This document shows positions 47,324-58,031 of a DNA stretch of 64,000 nt, one piece after another. The DNA is from Protopterus annectens (taxonomy: Eukaryota; Chordata; Ceratodontiformes; Protopteridae): NCBI RefSeq assembly GCF_019279795.1, contig NC_056731.1, positions 862,192,071 to 862,256,070 of the forward strand, read 5' to 3'. Positions within the stretch are counted from its first letter, which is position 1, and every line of letters starts with the position of its first letter. Position numbers and translations under genes: made by a program. The notes under the pieces were generated by a model. It ran no database searches and was not told where the DNA came from. It saw only the letters and a list, made by a program, of their open reading frames with translations.

Positions 47324-47825
47324 GGGGGTGGGGCTATTCCTTAACAACAATTTGCAATTTTTTCCTGTGGTCATTCCCCATTTAAGCAGATAGTGCTTTT
47401 ACAGCTAGGATAAACAGAAAGGCTGACAGCAGACATCCCTGTCCAGACCCTTGCTGTTCTGAAAGGTTTGGAAATTATATTGCTGATCCATAATACAGGC
47501 ATGGGACTAGTGTAGCAGGCCTATATTGAATGGATGACATAGCGGGGTGGGCCAGATACAGTTAACAGTTCCCACAGATATGGCCATTCTACATAATCAA
47601 AGTGTTTTGAGGGAACAAAGGGCTTGTCCAAGTCTGTACCTTCCTGAAATCACACTTATTAGATGTCTGAAATGATCCTACTTGACCTACTTTGTAAGAA
47701 CTATGGTGGATAAAGTCAGTCAGCAATGGCTGTAATTTCAGGGCATATATTCTAACAAGGATTTTTAGGTCTAGTTGAAAAGGGAGATGGGTCTATAACT
47801 GCTAGGTTGCTGTGAGTCTTTCCTT
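46180..47825. other. unassigned, AT-rich
   Basis: Holds a (GT)n tract at 47273-47323. The 47330-47825 part has some LINE-like wording just before CR1 copy C but no frame I can support. Confidence 0.5.
47273..47323. repeat. (GT)n microsatellite
   Basis: About 50 bp of uninterrupted GT. Confidence 0.97.
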
Positions 47826-47882
47826 GATTACAAAAGCTACAAAGCAATCCCAAACAAATCCAAGTCCCTCTCCACCAAAGGT

Positions 47883-48506
47883 ATGCGTCCTGTCTGGTGG
47901 ACCTCAGCCATAAACAAATTGTATAACAAAAGAAGGAAGCTACTGCACGTCAGAGCAAAATCCCATGAAGGGAAGACATCTCTGATCAACATTAGCAGAA
48001 AACTATGTTCTCTCATAAAAACATCCAAGGCCAACTTTGAGAGAAAAATCGCTAAGGACACTAAAGATAACCACAAAGCCTTCTTCAGCTATGTTAGAAA
48101 CCTGGGCGGAAACCCTCAGATATGCTCAGAGTTGGTTCACAACAATAAAAAATACACTGAACCCACAGATATTGCCAACATTCTGGCTGACAGGTTCAGT
48201 GCAAATGTATCCCCTCCTTCACACCCAAAAGAAGAAATACTTATCCCAGCTGAATGTAATCTCCCTGTCATCTCAGATGTCCAAGTGAGAACCGCCCTAA
48301 ACAAAGCAAAAAACACAGCATCAATGGGACCTGACGGTATCCCGGGTTGCGTGTTACGTGAACTCCAAGAGGAGCTAAACCCACACATAAAAATGCTATT
48401 TAACCTTAGCCTTACTTCGGGATATGTACCTGAACACTGGCGTACAGCAACAGTGGTCCCACTCCACAAGGTGCCTCTACAGACCCTGGAAACTACTGCC
48501 CCATAA
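47883..48506 (+). pseudogene. CR1 ORF2 pre-RT region and RT motif 0-1, copy C
   Basis: 207 residues: basic start (RRKLLHVRAKSHEGKTSLIN), DNHKAFFSYVRNLGGNPQIC, EPTDIANILADRFSANVSP, KNTASMGPDGIPGCVLRELQ, HWRTATVVPLHKV. A one-base loss near 48471 shifts the frame, so the expected NYxPISLTSLVCK continues in the next frame (visible from 48500). Confidence 0.9.
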
Positions 48507-48532
48507 GCTTAACCAGCCTGGTCTGCAAAGCT

Positions 48533-49819
48533 ATGGAAAGAATCATTATGGAACTCATAAATAGAGACATAGGGGACCTACAGACACTTGACCCCACCCA
48601 GTTCGGCTTTGTAAAGGGCAGATCCTGCCTTTTAAACCTGGTTGACTTTTTCAAAACAGTCACTAGAGCCATTGACGAGGGCAAAGCAGTCCATACAGCA
48701 TACCTGGACTTGGCTAAGGCCTTCGACACAATACCCCACTCAGGCATCATAGATAAGCTCAACAGCTTAAAAGTAAACCCTTATGTCACTAGATGGGTTG
48801 CAAACTGGCTAAAGGACAGAACCCATAAAGTTAAAATCGCTGGAGCAATGTCAGACTCAAAGCCAGTCACAAGTGGTGTCCCACAGGGATCTGTCCTGGG
48901 ACCCCTCTTGTTCGGCATTTATTTCTCAGATGTTAAAGCAAACAAGGGAGGGCTGTGGCTGACAAAGTTCGCAGATGACTGCAAACTAGGCGCCATAGTC
49001 GATACACCAGCAGACACACACATCCTACAAAAAGGCCTCACAGAAACGGACAACTGGTGCCGGAGTCACGGCCTTAAACTAAATGCCAAAAAATGTATAG
49101 TCATCCCCTTTGGGAAAAACAAAGTACCCACAAATTATCACATAGACAGCAACCCACTGAGTACAGAAAAAGTAATCAGAGACCTAGGGACCCAAGTCGA
49201 CAGCGACCTCTCATTTGATACCCACGTTGCCAAAGTGGTTAGAAAAACATTCTACCTTGCACACCTCATCATGAAGGGATTCACATCCAGATCCAAGGAT
49301 GTCATTGTACCCCTATATTCCTCCCTCATCAGACCCATGATTGAGTACAATGCCCCATTTGGTATGTACCTCACCCGGCATTTGCAACAGCTGGAGAGAC
49401 CACAAAAGTACCTCACCAAGAGGATCAAGGGTCTCCAACATATGTCTTATTCTGCTAGACTAAAGAAACTTCAGCTCTATTCAGTAGCATACCGCCTGCT
49501 CAGAGGTGATCTCTGCCTGACGTACAAGGCCATGTCCAATCAGGATGTGATGGACATGCTCCACCTCAAAAAATCCAAGTCCATCAGGACCACGAGAGCT
49601 AAAGACTTAAACCTCGGCACAAGTATGAATAGGACATGCTGGAGGGATAGATTCATAACCCAGAGGCTTCCCATGCTTTGGAACAAGATCCCAGTTCGTA
49701 TTAGGCAGAGCCCCTCACTGACTCTCTTCAAGAGAAATCTTGATGAGTGGATGGGAGATCGTAAGTTTACCCCAGGGGTCACATCTGTGTCACTGCTAGA
49801 CAGGGGCACAGTAAAGTAA
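48533..49819 (+). CDS. CR1 reverse transcriptase, RT core to C-terminus
   Basis: 428 codons without interruption: QFGFVKGRSCLLNLVDFFKT, AYLDLAKAFDTIPHSGIIDK (first catalytic Asp), VTSGVPQGSVLGPLLFGIYF, LTKFADDCKLGAI (intact FADD), then HGLKLNAKKC, and a C-terminal block with LERPQKYLTKRIKGLQHM and WRDRFITQRLPMLWNKIPVR ending before a TAA. All RT catalytic residues are kept, but the frameshift at 48471 and the lack of an endonuclease mean the copy cannot move alone. The Met at 48533 is internal to the real ORF, which enters from 47883. Confidence 0.93.
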   Translation: MERIIMELINRDIGDLQTLDPTQFGFVKGRSCLLNLVDFFKTVTRAIDEGKAVHTAYLDLAKAFDTIPHSGIIDKLNSLKVNPYVTRWVANWLKDRTHKVKIAGAMSDSKPVTSGVPQGSVLGPLLFGIYFSDVKANKGGLWLTKFADDCKLGAIVDTPADTHILQKGLTETDNWCRSHGLKLNAKKCIVIPFGKNKVPTNYHIDSNPLSTEKVIRDLGTQVDSDLSFDTHVAKVVRKTFYLAHLIMKGFTSRSKDVIVPLYSSLIRPMIEYNAPFGMYLTRHLQQLERPQKYLTKRIKGLQHMSYSARLKKLQLYSVAYRLLRGDLCLTYKAMSNQDVMDMLHLKKSKSIRTTRAKDLNLGTSMNRTCWRDRFITQRLPMLWNKIPVRIRQSPSLTLFKRNLDEWMGDRKFTPGVTSVSLLDRGTVK

Positions 49820-50065
49820 TTCTATTATATAAGGGGACCTTCATTGTGTCACTACTAGACAGAGGCACAGTATTCTAAATTTATTCTGTACATTTTTTGT
49901 ACCATTTCATGGGGTGGCAAAAGCCACATGACTATGGCTAGGCTTACAAATGCCCCAGGGCAGATAGCCTAGTACTATACTATGAAACTATGAAACTATA
50001 ACAGCTTTGTCTTCCATGATGATGCAACATTGAAAAACAGGGTTTATCTTATGGGGGGATGACTG

Positions 50066-50410
50066 GGCGGCCACGGTGGTGCAGAGGTTAGCGTTGTTGC
50101 CTCACAGCAAAGGTTCTCTGGTTCGATCCTCAGCTGGGGTGCCTTCTGTGTGGAGTCTGCATGTCCTCCCTGTGGTTGCATGGGTTTCCTCCAGGTGCTC
50201 TGGTTTCCTCCCACATCCCAAAGACATGCTGTAGGTGGATTGGACACTCTAAAATTGGCCCTAGGCATGAGTGTGTGCATGTGTGTGCCTTCTGTGGAAG
50301 GCTGGGCACCAGGCTGGCAACTCGACACTGTAAAAACTCCACTGTCAATCATGAGCAAACAGGTGATCCGCTGTGGTGACCCTTAACTGGGAAAAGCCAG
50401 AAAAAGAAGA
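50066..50410 (+). mobile_element. tRNA-derived SINE, copy 2, with perfect 20-bp target duplication
   Basis: Flanked by an identical 20-bp duplication (50046-50065 and 50411-50430). The head has box A TGGTGCAGAGGTTAGCG and box B GGTTCGATCC. The body contains GTGGAGTCTGCATGTCCTCCC and ends GTGGTGACCCTTAACTGGG, then an AAAAAGAAGA tail. This family is known from fish and other aquatic vertebrates. The perfect duplication points to a fairly recent insertion using LINE machinery. Confidence 0.93.
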
Positions 50411-50430
50411 ATCTTATGGGGGGATGACTG

Positions 50431-51795
50431 ATGCAACTAAATTATTTTCTGTTGTTATATCCAGCAAACTGTCCCAGTTTCTTTAATGGTACTACATTTT
50501 ACGTTACAATTCATGAAATGAATGCATTTAGTCTGGTTGCTTGAACTATATACATAATATACACACAGTCTAAATATACTGTATGTGTAATCCACATCTG
50601 CTCAGTTTTACTTGTATATAATTCTGATTTTGCTGCATGTGTGCACTTTCCTGAACTGCACCTGAAACTATCTTCAACTTAGGAGGCACACCTACAGACC
50701 ACAATCCGACTACCTATATATGTCTTTCCTGACCAAACTCTGTGTGTGTTCTTTGTTACCGATAATTGCCAGTCGAATCTACTGAAAGAGAAGAGACATC
50801 TAAACTTAGGCTTGAAGAACCGTGGTCTTCAGTTTGACAACTGAATTGTCTGTCCTGATATGAACCTATGAAAAATGTATCTAACCAGAATGCATTCAGA
50901 TACACACTCGCCTAACTGCACTACAAAACAGAAGTAGAGAGGAATGAGAAAGAGGCAAAAATGCAGAAACTCTGCCCAGAAAGCCCACACTCGAGACCCA
51001 TAAACGCTTCCCTGCTGCATCTTCTAGGCACTTAGAAGTGTAATTATATAGCTTTTACAATTAGAACTAACACCCAAACACTTTGCTATTAGCAGGGAGG
51101 CATTATGCTTTTGCAGTTATGAACTGTCATGGTTTTAAAAAGCTTATGCCTGCTGCAGCTATTTCAGGAAATTAGCTGGAAGATGCCACCTCCTTTCTCT
51201 AGAGAATTCTGTGCTTTGTTACGCAGCCTCCATAATAATCAGCCAACATGCAGAATAATGTACCACTGAATGCATAATTCAGCCAACATGATATGAGATA
51301 GCAAAGCATCCTGAAGGTGGGAGATTGCAGTGTTTTCTTTGTGTATGTCGATATAATGTGATCCCACACAGAGTGCACAAAATTTCCTGACTCCCTCTTT
51401 CAAGGTTTTCCCAAACCGATGATGAGAAACTTCTATACGAACTAGACAGGATTACATAATTTACCTCAGTGCTACACAGACACAGGCAGACAGACACACA
51501 CTGAATAAAAATGTATGTTATATATTATATTGTGCATCCAGCAAAGTGGGGGTGTCCCATTAGGACATACACCACTGTGAGCTGCCTATACACTTCCTCT
51601 GTCAAGGTTAATGTAACTGCAGTTATGTAATTCCTTACATGGTGATTTCTGCAAATTTCTAGTTCACATGTGTACTTGGCATCAAATTCACCTGTTCTTT
51701 CTGTTTGTACCTGTCCCACATTGTTACCTAGTTTACTGCTCACAGCAGAAAGACTAATATTTGTTAACTCCTTTTTTGTATGCTAGGTTCACATA
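50431..51795. other. unassigned, AT-rich
   Basis: No repeat family or coding region recognised. Short words recur at 51245-51290 (AGCCAACATG twice, 40 bp apart). Confidence 0.5.
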
Positions 51796-51812
51796 TATAT
51801 GTGTTTGTGTGT

Positions 51813-51814
<2 letters not shown>

Positions 51815-51892
<78 letters not shown>
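51815..51892. repeat. (CA)n then (TA)n microsatellite
   Basis: About 35 bp CA followed by about 42 bp TA, ending at the left arm of the palindromic element. Confidence 0.97.
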
Positions 51893-51895
<3 letters not shown>

Positions 51896-52505
51896 TACTT
51901 TGTTTCATTGAATCTCATTTCACTGAATTTCATTTCACCCCGACCACTTCGCTGAAAACTCAAATTACTGAAAACTCATTTTACTGAATCTCATTTCACT
52001 GAACTGAACTTAGTATATATGGCACTGTGTAGAGTACTCTAAGCCAAGTAAAAGGTATAAGCCCTTTTCCCCACTGTAGTGCGATCCTGGAGTTAGTATA
52101 TATAGTTAGGGGGTTGTGGGGCACACAGCCCCTCACATTGGGGAGTGTGGTGGTCATAGCCCCCCACCTTGTTTTATATTCTATTTTATCAAAAACTTCA
52201 AAACAATACCTTTTAAACAATAGACATGCATAGTTGCAACGCCAATGACTAACTCTCTCCAGAAGACAATATGTACTCAAACAAAGTGAGGGGCTATGCC
52301 CCCCACACCTATATACACTAACTCCAGGATCACACTACAGTGGGGAAAAGGGCTTATACCTTTTACTTGGCTTACAGTACTCTACACAGTGCTATATATA
52401 CTAACTGCAGTTCAGTGAAATGAGATTAAGTGAAATGAGTTTTCAGTAATTTGAGTTTTCAGCGAAGTGGTTGGGGTGAAATGAGATTCAACAAAACAAA
52501 GTAGA

Positions 52506-52507
<2 letters not shown>
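51893..52507. mobile_element. 615-bp palindromic long-TIR element
   Basis: The left arm begins GTCTACTTTGTTTCATTGAATC, and the reverse complement of the right end begins GTCTACTTTGTTTTGTTGAATC. Arms of roughly 245 bp match with small gaps, through TAAGCCAAGTAAAAGGTATAAGC to a G-rich block (GTTGTGGGGCACACAGCCCC). About 110 bp of unpaired centre remain. TA repeats bound both sides. The G-rich block resembles that of MITE copy 2 at 36222. Within the arms ATTTCACTGAA-like units repeat 4-5 times. Confidence 0.88.

Positions 52508-52552
<45 letters not shown>
52508..52552. repeat. (TA)n microsatellite
   Basis: Directly follows the right arm of the palindromic element. Confidence 0.97.
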
Positions 52553-52557
<5 letters not shown>

Positions 52558-52841
52558 TATGTATATATGTACAAACAAATTTTAACTTTTACCTTCACTC
52601 CAACACAAAGAAAAAAAAAATAGTGCCCAGAGAGAGATTGCTCAGTAGCATTTGTGAATCCATCTACATGCCAAGAGTCAGAAAATCAATAGATAGCTTA
52701 GGAGCAAAAGATAGAATGCATGAAACACATACAATTCAAAATAAATTCATGATCTCTGGGCTTTTATTTATTTATTTTTTTTCTGTCTACCTTCTAGGCC
52801 CCAGGTATTCTTGTGATTTGGAGATTACAACAGCAGACCTG

Positions 52842-53117
52842 GGACCATCCACGGTGGTGCAGCTGTAGCGTTGTTGCCTCACAGCAAGAGACTCTCCCAT
52901 TTGATTCTCTGCTTGGGTTGGGAGTGCCTTCTGTGTGGAGTCTGCATGTCCTCCCTGCGGTCGAGTGGGCGTTCGAAAGGCATGCGTTGAAGGGGCGTAC
53001 CTTCGTTGAAGGTTGGGCATCGGGCTGGCAACTTGACACAATAAAAACCAACTGCCAATCATTAGCGGACCGGAGTTCCACTGTGGCGACCCCTAACCGG
53101 GAAAAGCCGAAAGACAA
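52842..53117 (+). mobile_element. tRNA-derived SINE, copy 3
   Basis: Same family as 50066. Box A GGTGGTGCAGCTGTAGCG, a damaged box B (CATTTGATTCT), GTGGAGTCTGCATGTCCTCCC, and an end of GTGGCGACCCCTAACCGGG with an AAAGACAAA tail. Target duplication ACAACAGCAGACCTG (52827-52841) versus ACAACAGCAGGCCTG (53118-53132), one mismatch in 15. Confidence 0.9.
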
Positions 53118-53132
53118 ACAACAGCAGGCCTG

Positions 53133-55800
53133 ATGGACCTTTAATGTACTGCAACATCTTGAGTTTTCAACACTGTTTTACAGGTAGTGAATAATCAAAC
53201 ATAATTATATTAACTATTACTACCCAAGACAAAACTGGTTGTAATTCAAATGGATGAGTAGTCCTGAAACAGAACAGCCAAGCCTATGTAGTTGTATAGC
53301 ACAATCTAGCTAACAGATGATCTGTATCATGGTCAGATTTCTCCTTGCTCCACCAGCAATTCATAGCAATGCTTGTAATTATTAATTTATTCACACTGTA
53401 TGCCGATACCACAGAAAAGCTCTCTGATGAAGTTCTTTCAATGAAACACCAGTTTAATGTCTCTCTCTCCCCATTTGCAGGCTCTCCTTAAATACTCATG
53501 AAATCCCATGCCTTTCATTTACCTGCTTGTGTTGTTTCTGCTCTACTAGCTGGTTGGACTGCTCTCTGAGTGCACATTATTCAGTTTTACTCTGAAATTC
53601 CCAGAGTATATTTATAAACGGATTGTCTCTTTCTTTCCATCCTACGATAGTTATCTCCATACAATGTGTTTGTTTTCCTATCTCTCATAATATTTCTCCT
53701 TCCTTGAGATTGTAAGAAACTTACTCCCAGTGTGTGAGCTATCCTGGTGTAATGCTCATTTGCAAAGCAGCATTGCACCATACAATTGCACTTTAACAGT
53801 AAGTCTTTTTAGGATTCATCATTTCTACCTCTGGCTGTGTCTGATTTTGTGTGTGTGTGTGTGTGAGTTTACCTTTCCGTCTCTTTCTCTCCCTCTTCCT
53901 TTTCAAATTGTATTTCCCCACAACATAAAAACAAACACATACATACACAGACTCACAGACACAAACTCAAATACATACACAAATTAATTAACCCTCTACT
54001 CTCACTTCTTACTTATTTAACTTTGATGTGTCTGACCTATACAGTACATTCACAACAAATTATAAGTACAGGCATACCAAACTGAAGAGAGTATAAATGC
54101 TTGTATATTGCTGCTCAGATGGTACAGAACCAAATACCCCTGTATATACACACATGCACAAGCCTGCATATGAGTAGCAATGCCGGCATACACTAGAAAT
54201 TCACCCACCTAACCGAGATTTCTGAGCTAGGGACTGGGGAGTAGGAAAACTTATGAAAGCAGCATTGTATTACTTTAACACACTAAACCAAGTTACTCAG
54301 GATTCAAACCTACAAAATAATAGTAATAGCAACAGTTCACTTAGCTAAATTATCTAAATATAATTTCACAATAGGCGTATATACATAGGGGAGCTTCCTC
54401 AAGAAATACCGTTTTTGTATTTGTGTATTTTTTGATCAGTATGTATTATGACTCGATTTTATATCGCTATTAGTTACTGGTATGTCAATTACCATGTGCT
54501 CATCTGTCATTCTCTTTATTGATTAGGTTACCCCATTACTTTTGTTAATTGGATAAGGATATCAGATTAAGGGAGTTGTGCTTTCAGGTGGCAGGAGATG
54601 GGAAATTTTGTGTTTGTAACAACTTTTTTGTTGTTGAATATGATTACCTGGTCATTAACTCTATGACTTAGCACTGCAGAATTTATGGAATACAGCCTTT
54701 AGGAGTTTTATCTGCAACAATAACATCTCAAGAGATGGTGCCACCACTGCTGGAACAGCCTGTCCTGGAAATATTCACATCACTTGGATAGGCTTCAGTG
54801 GTATGTTTGAAGCAGTCTCCTGGACCACTGGATAAATACTTATAAATCAAACTATCCTTTTTGGACCTTTATGCATTTAGTGACTATTATACGTGGTACT
54901 GGCATTCACTGTGACAGCAATGCGTGACACAGTTCTGCAAGACTTCAAAGTGTGTATGTGTAGCACTTGCACATTTTACTGTGATACTTTCTGTGAGCAT
55001 ACGACTTATTGTGCTGTACTAACTGCTCATACAGCTACTCACTATCATGCACACATATCAGTTAGCTGCACACTCTTGTCTATAACATAAACTTTATGTT
55101 AAGGGACATGTAGCTATTCACTGTGGGATTATACTGAAAAGCAGGGGTGTTGTTTGAGACATATGGTTAAATGTGATGCACCTTTCCTATTTCCAGAATG
55201 ACAATCTATGGTGCATATGTCACTGAGGTGCAGCCAACAGGCAGTGTTGCTGGAAGATAGGCACATATGTTTATTTTTTGCAATAAGAAATGCATCCTAA
55301 CCCTCTGCAGGCTCTGCTTCCATGATGACGTTATCAGCATTTAATGTTTCATTTACAGTGTAATGCAGTTTACCACATACCATGTAAGAGGATGGAACTA
55401 TGGGATATGACATTTTATACTTCAGTTACTTACAGCTGCTGTGCTGTTGTCATTCCTACATAGTTTGAGGCTGCTTCATATGTTGTAGTCTACCAGTGGA
55501 CTTTATAAAATAAATGCTATACTTGTTGCAGGGGAACTGTACCGGTACATTTGTTGAAGTACGATGAATATCACTTATGGAGATAGAGACATATAGCAAT
55601 GTCTGATATATGCAAGCTTTCTAACACAAAGCCCTGTATCCACGAGGAAGGATTTGTTCTTACTATCACACAGACTGTCGGGGTTGCTGTATTATGCTGG
55701 CACAACAGTACACAATGCACTCTACTATATACATTATAATAACCCTATTGAGTGGATATGGAGAGGCCACTATAGATATCTGGTGCTGCTGTATGGGTGT
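53133..55800. other. unassigned stretch
   Basis: Nothing firm. 53400-53470 has TCTGATGAAGTTCTTTCAATG, similar in style to Penelope terminal repeats, but no duplication is found. A short GT tract lies at 53848-53866. No coding region is supported. Confidence 0.5.
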
Positions 55801-55821
55801 ACTTGTTATTTATTTTTTTAG

Positions 55822-55925
55822 CATGCTTCACATCTTATTTTACAGATGGCACTATGTAGGAGAAGACGCATCATTTAGCAAGCTTCACATCTTATTTTAC
55901 AGATGGCGCTACATAGGAGAAGAAT
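55822..55925 (+). repeat. 59-bp tandem duplication
   Basis: GCTTCACATCTTATTTTACAG is repeated at 55826 and 55885, each followed by ATGGCRCTAYRTAGGAGAAGA. The copies differ at about four positions. Confidence 0.88.
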
Positions 55926-56119
55926 GCACTCACGTCCCAATACCACTGTGAATGACTGCTGTGCAAGTGGCTGGTGTGTGCAGTTATACACCCTTTCATT
56001 GTGCTTTTTTGTATGTTCTACTATTGATATATAAATGTAAATTCACCACATCCATGCCTTGCCTTTTCACTACCAATACTTATAGGTCATAAGATAGCTA
56101 TATACTGTTGTCTCTGCCA

Positions 56120-56990
56120 AAACCATGATACAACAGGTAAACCATACAAAACTATTGGGTGTCATTACAGATGACCAGTTAAAATTTGACCATAAAATAT
56201 CACATGTGGTTAAAAAAAATCATCAAAACTAGGTACATTATACAGACTGAAAACCTACCTCACTGATATAGCCAGGAAATGTATAACCTCTGCTATTTAT
56301 TGCCATCTTTTTTCTGTCCTGCCCCAATCTTCGTTAACCTTCATGTCTCACAACTGTTAAAACTTGAAAAATGTTATAATAAATTAGCCAAATTTGCACT
56401 ATGATAACAACAGGACACACCACTGCTGAGCATTCAAGGAATTAAACTGATTAGAAATACTACATCACTTAGATCTTTCGCAACTATCTACAAAACACAA
56501 TCTTCTATATAAGCCAGAAAATTGTGCAGGTCAACAACTTAATACAACACTACTTCCACAACAGAATTTTACACTTTAAAGAAAATCAGTAACCACTATA
56601 ACCAAATCATCTAATTTGGCAGGTGACTCTCTATATTCAAATAGTGTAGATAAATATGGAACCACATCCCATTACCACTGAAGTCCATTCAGAACATAAA
56701 CTCATTAAATGTTAAAACTTCACCTATCAAATCAATGGATTTGCTCCTGTATAATATACAGGATAAATGTCACTGTAATCTTCAGCTTGCCATATCGTCA
56801 AACCATTTCTCTTCACTCAGAATCTTATGCCCTAAAACCAGTCTTCTCCAACACCTGAATAGTTTTACTAGCATCTTTGAGATATGTACATAGTTTTGTG
56901 ACAATGCTCACCACCCTACCTCTATATTTCTAATATAAACTTTATGGTAGCCATATACAATTGTCTCTGAACCTGCTTAAAAACCCACCT
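56120..56990 (+). pseudogene. decayed LINE RT C-terminal fragment
   Basis: Broken frames read KLLGVITDDQLKFDHKISHV and then VVKKN, GTLYRLKTYLTDIARK, IKLIRNTTSLRSFATIYKTQ and, further down, the end of the ORF and a possible 3' UTR. The order matches the C-terminal part of L2/CR1-group RT, like the LINE at 42905-43895. Heavily mutated. Confidence 0.68.
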
Positions 56991-57302
56991 CTTAACTACA
57001 TTTTTTCTGACCTACCAACCTCACTTCTATTTCTTTGAATTTCTAAGCATTAGCTACAATATATTATCTGTTTGACAAAGCCACTAATACACCTCTTCAA
57101 ATGCTCAGTATTCATGCTCAATATTAAATATCTACTAAATGTATAAGTATTTTTTATAACATGTTGGTTTACCAAAGAGCTGTGTTTTAGAGCTATCCTC
57201 CTACCTTTGTGTTGGTTTTATAACATAATAATTGTCCTTATTTCACAATATATATAATTAGCAAATGCATGTGTAATTGTTAATTTATATTATACAATGA
57301 CT

Positions 57303-57440
57303 AGCCAGTAATATCCAAAAAGGAGCATGCTGAATGGTCAGCCCAAACAGCATGCCCGTTGTAAATCCGAGAATATACCAATGGAAAAAGGTCCGGTCAC
57401 CTGGCTTTTCTTTTGCAGTCCAAGATTAATTGATTCTGCA
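57303..57440 (+). repeat. partial left end of the hairpin foldback family, copy 3
   Basis: AGTAATATCCAAAAAGGAGC followed by GCTGAATGGTCAGC, TTGTAAAT and AATGGAAAAAGGTCCGGTCACC. It matches the left ends at 28199 and 58032, but the hairpin is incomplete (the second arm reads TGGCTTTTC and is followed by unrelated sequence). Confidence 0.7.
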
Positions 57441-57703
57441 AGGGTCTCTCAGTGCAGTGACAGTTTTAGTAGTGTTGGGGAGGGGACTGTCAACTCCTCT
57501 TGGACTACAAAAGAAAACCCTGAACAAAGTCCTGCAACTTAGCTAGTTTTCTGGCTGTAACTGGATAACTTCTAAGTATAGTGTAAAACAATCTCTGAGC
57601 CAAATATAAATGAGGGTGATAAGAGACAGAAAAGAAGCAGTCCTTTTACAGAAAGTATAGGAGATGACAGTGACTCACACAAATCCCATTATATGTCAAT
57701 GGC
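57441..57703 (+). other. coding-like but unidentified segment
   Basis: Short frames such as SQCSDSFSSVGEGTVNSSW and KRSSPFTESIGDDSDSHKS have an acidic/serine composition that looks like decayed protein-coding sequence. No family recognised. Confidence 0.35.
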
Positions 57704-58014
57704 ATGGGAATTCACAGTTACTTCCCTATGTCTGGCAGAGTCACACAAAGCATAATGGGAAAGAGAACGGGTTGAGGAAGAACAAGATTATGTTGATACA
57801 TCAAGTCCCATTGGTAGCCATGTTGTAGAAAAACAGGCTAAAATTACAAATAAAGCACTCAAGAGGTATGGGAATTCACAGTTACTTCCTTATGTCCGAC
57901 ATGAGTTATATAACACATGGGAAAGAGAAAGGGCTGAGGAAAAACAAGATCACATTGATACATCAAGCCCCATTGGTAGCCATGTTGTGGAGAAACAGGC
58001 TAAAATTACAATTA
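57704..58014 (+). repeat. 164-bp tandem duplication with coding-like frame
   Basis: Two copies start ATGGGAATTCACAGTTACTT at 57704 and 57868, at about 90 percent identity. In one frame the second copy reads GNSQLLPYVRHELYNTWERE, then RAEEKQDHIDTSSPIGSHVV and EKQAKIT without a stop. The first copy reads WERERVEEEQDYVDTSSPIG in the matching frame after a shift. Changes between the copies are often conservative. The parent gene or transposon ORF is unknown to me. Confidence 0.75.
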
Positions 58015-58031
58015 TACAACAACCCCCCATT

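Larger units (their letters stand above)
47826..50000 (+). mobile_element. CR1-like LINE copy C, best preserved
   Basis: A 2.17-kb 5'-truncated CR1-clade element. The tail at 49978-50000 is CTATGAAA octamers. Near 49845-49870 a segment of the ORF end (CACTACTAGACAGAGGCACAG) is repeated about 60 bp after its first occurrence, a small tandem duplication. The coding part is the longest and least damaged of the three CR1 copies. Confidence 0.94.

Noticed and set aside
53400..53470. Possible Penelope-type terminal repeat (TCTGATGAAGTTCTTTCAATG)
   Set aside because: Only one short motif; no inverted partner or target duplication found.
57327..57542. 71-codon frame with a TTTTGCAG acceptor-like site, considered as a host exon
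   Set aside because: Starts inside a repeated foldback end and has no partner exon or donor; a coding remnant of a mobile element is simpler.
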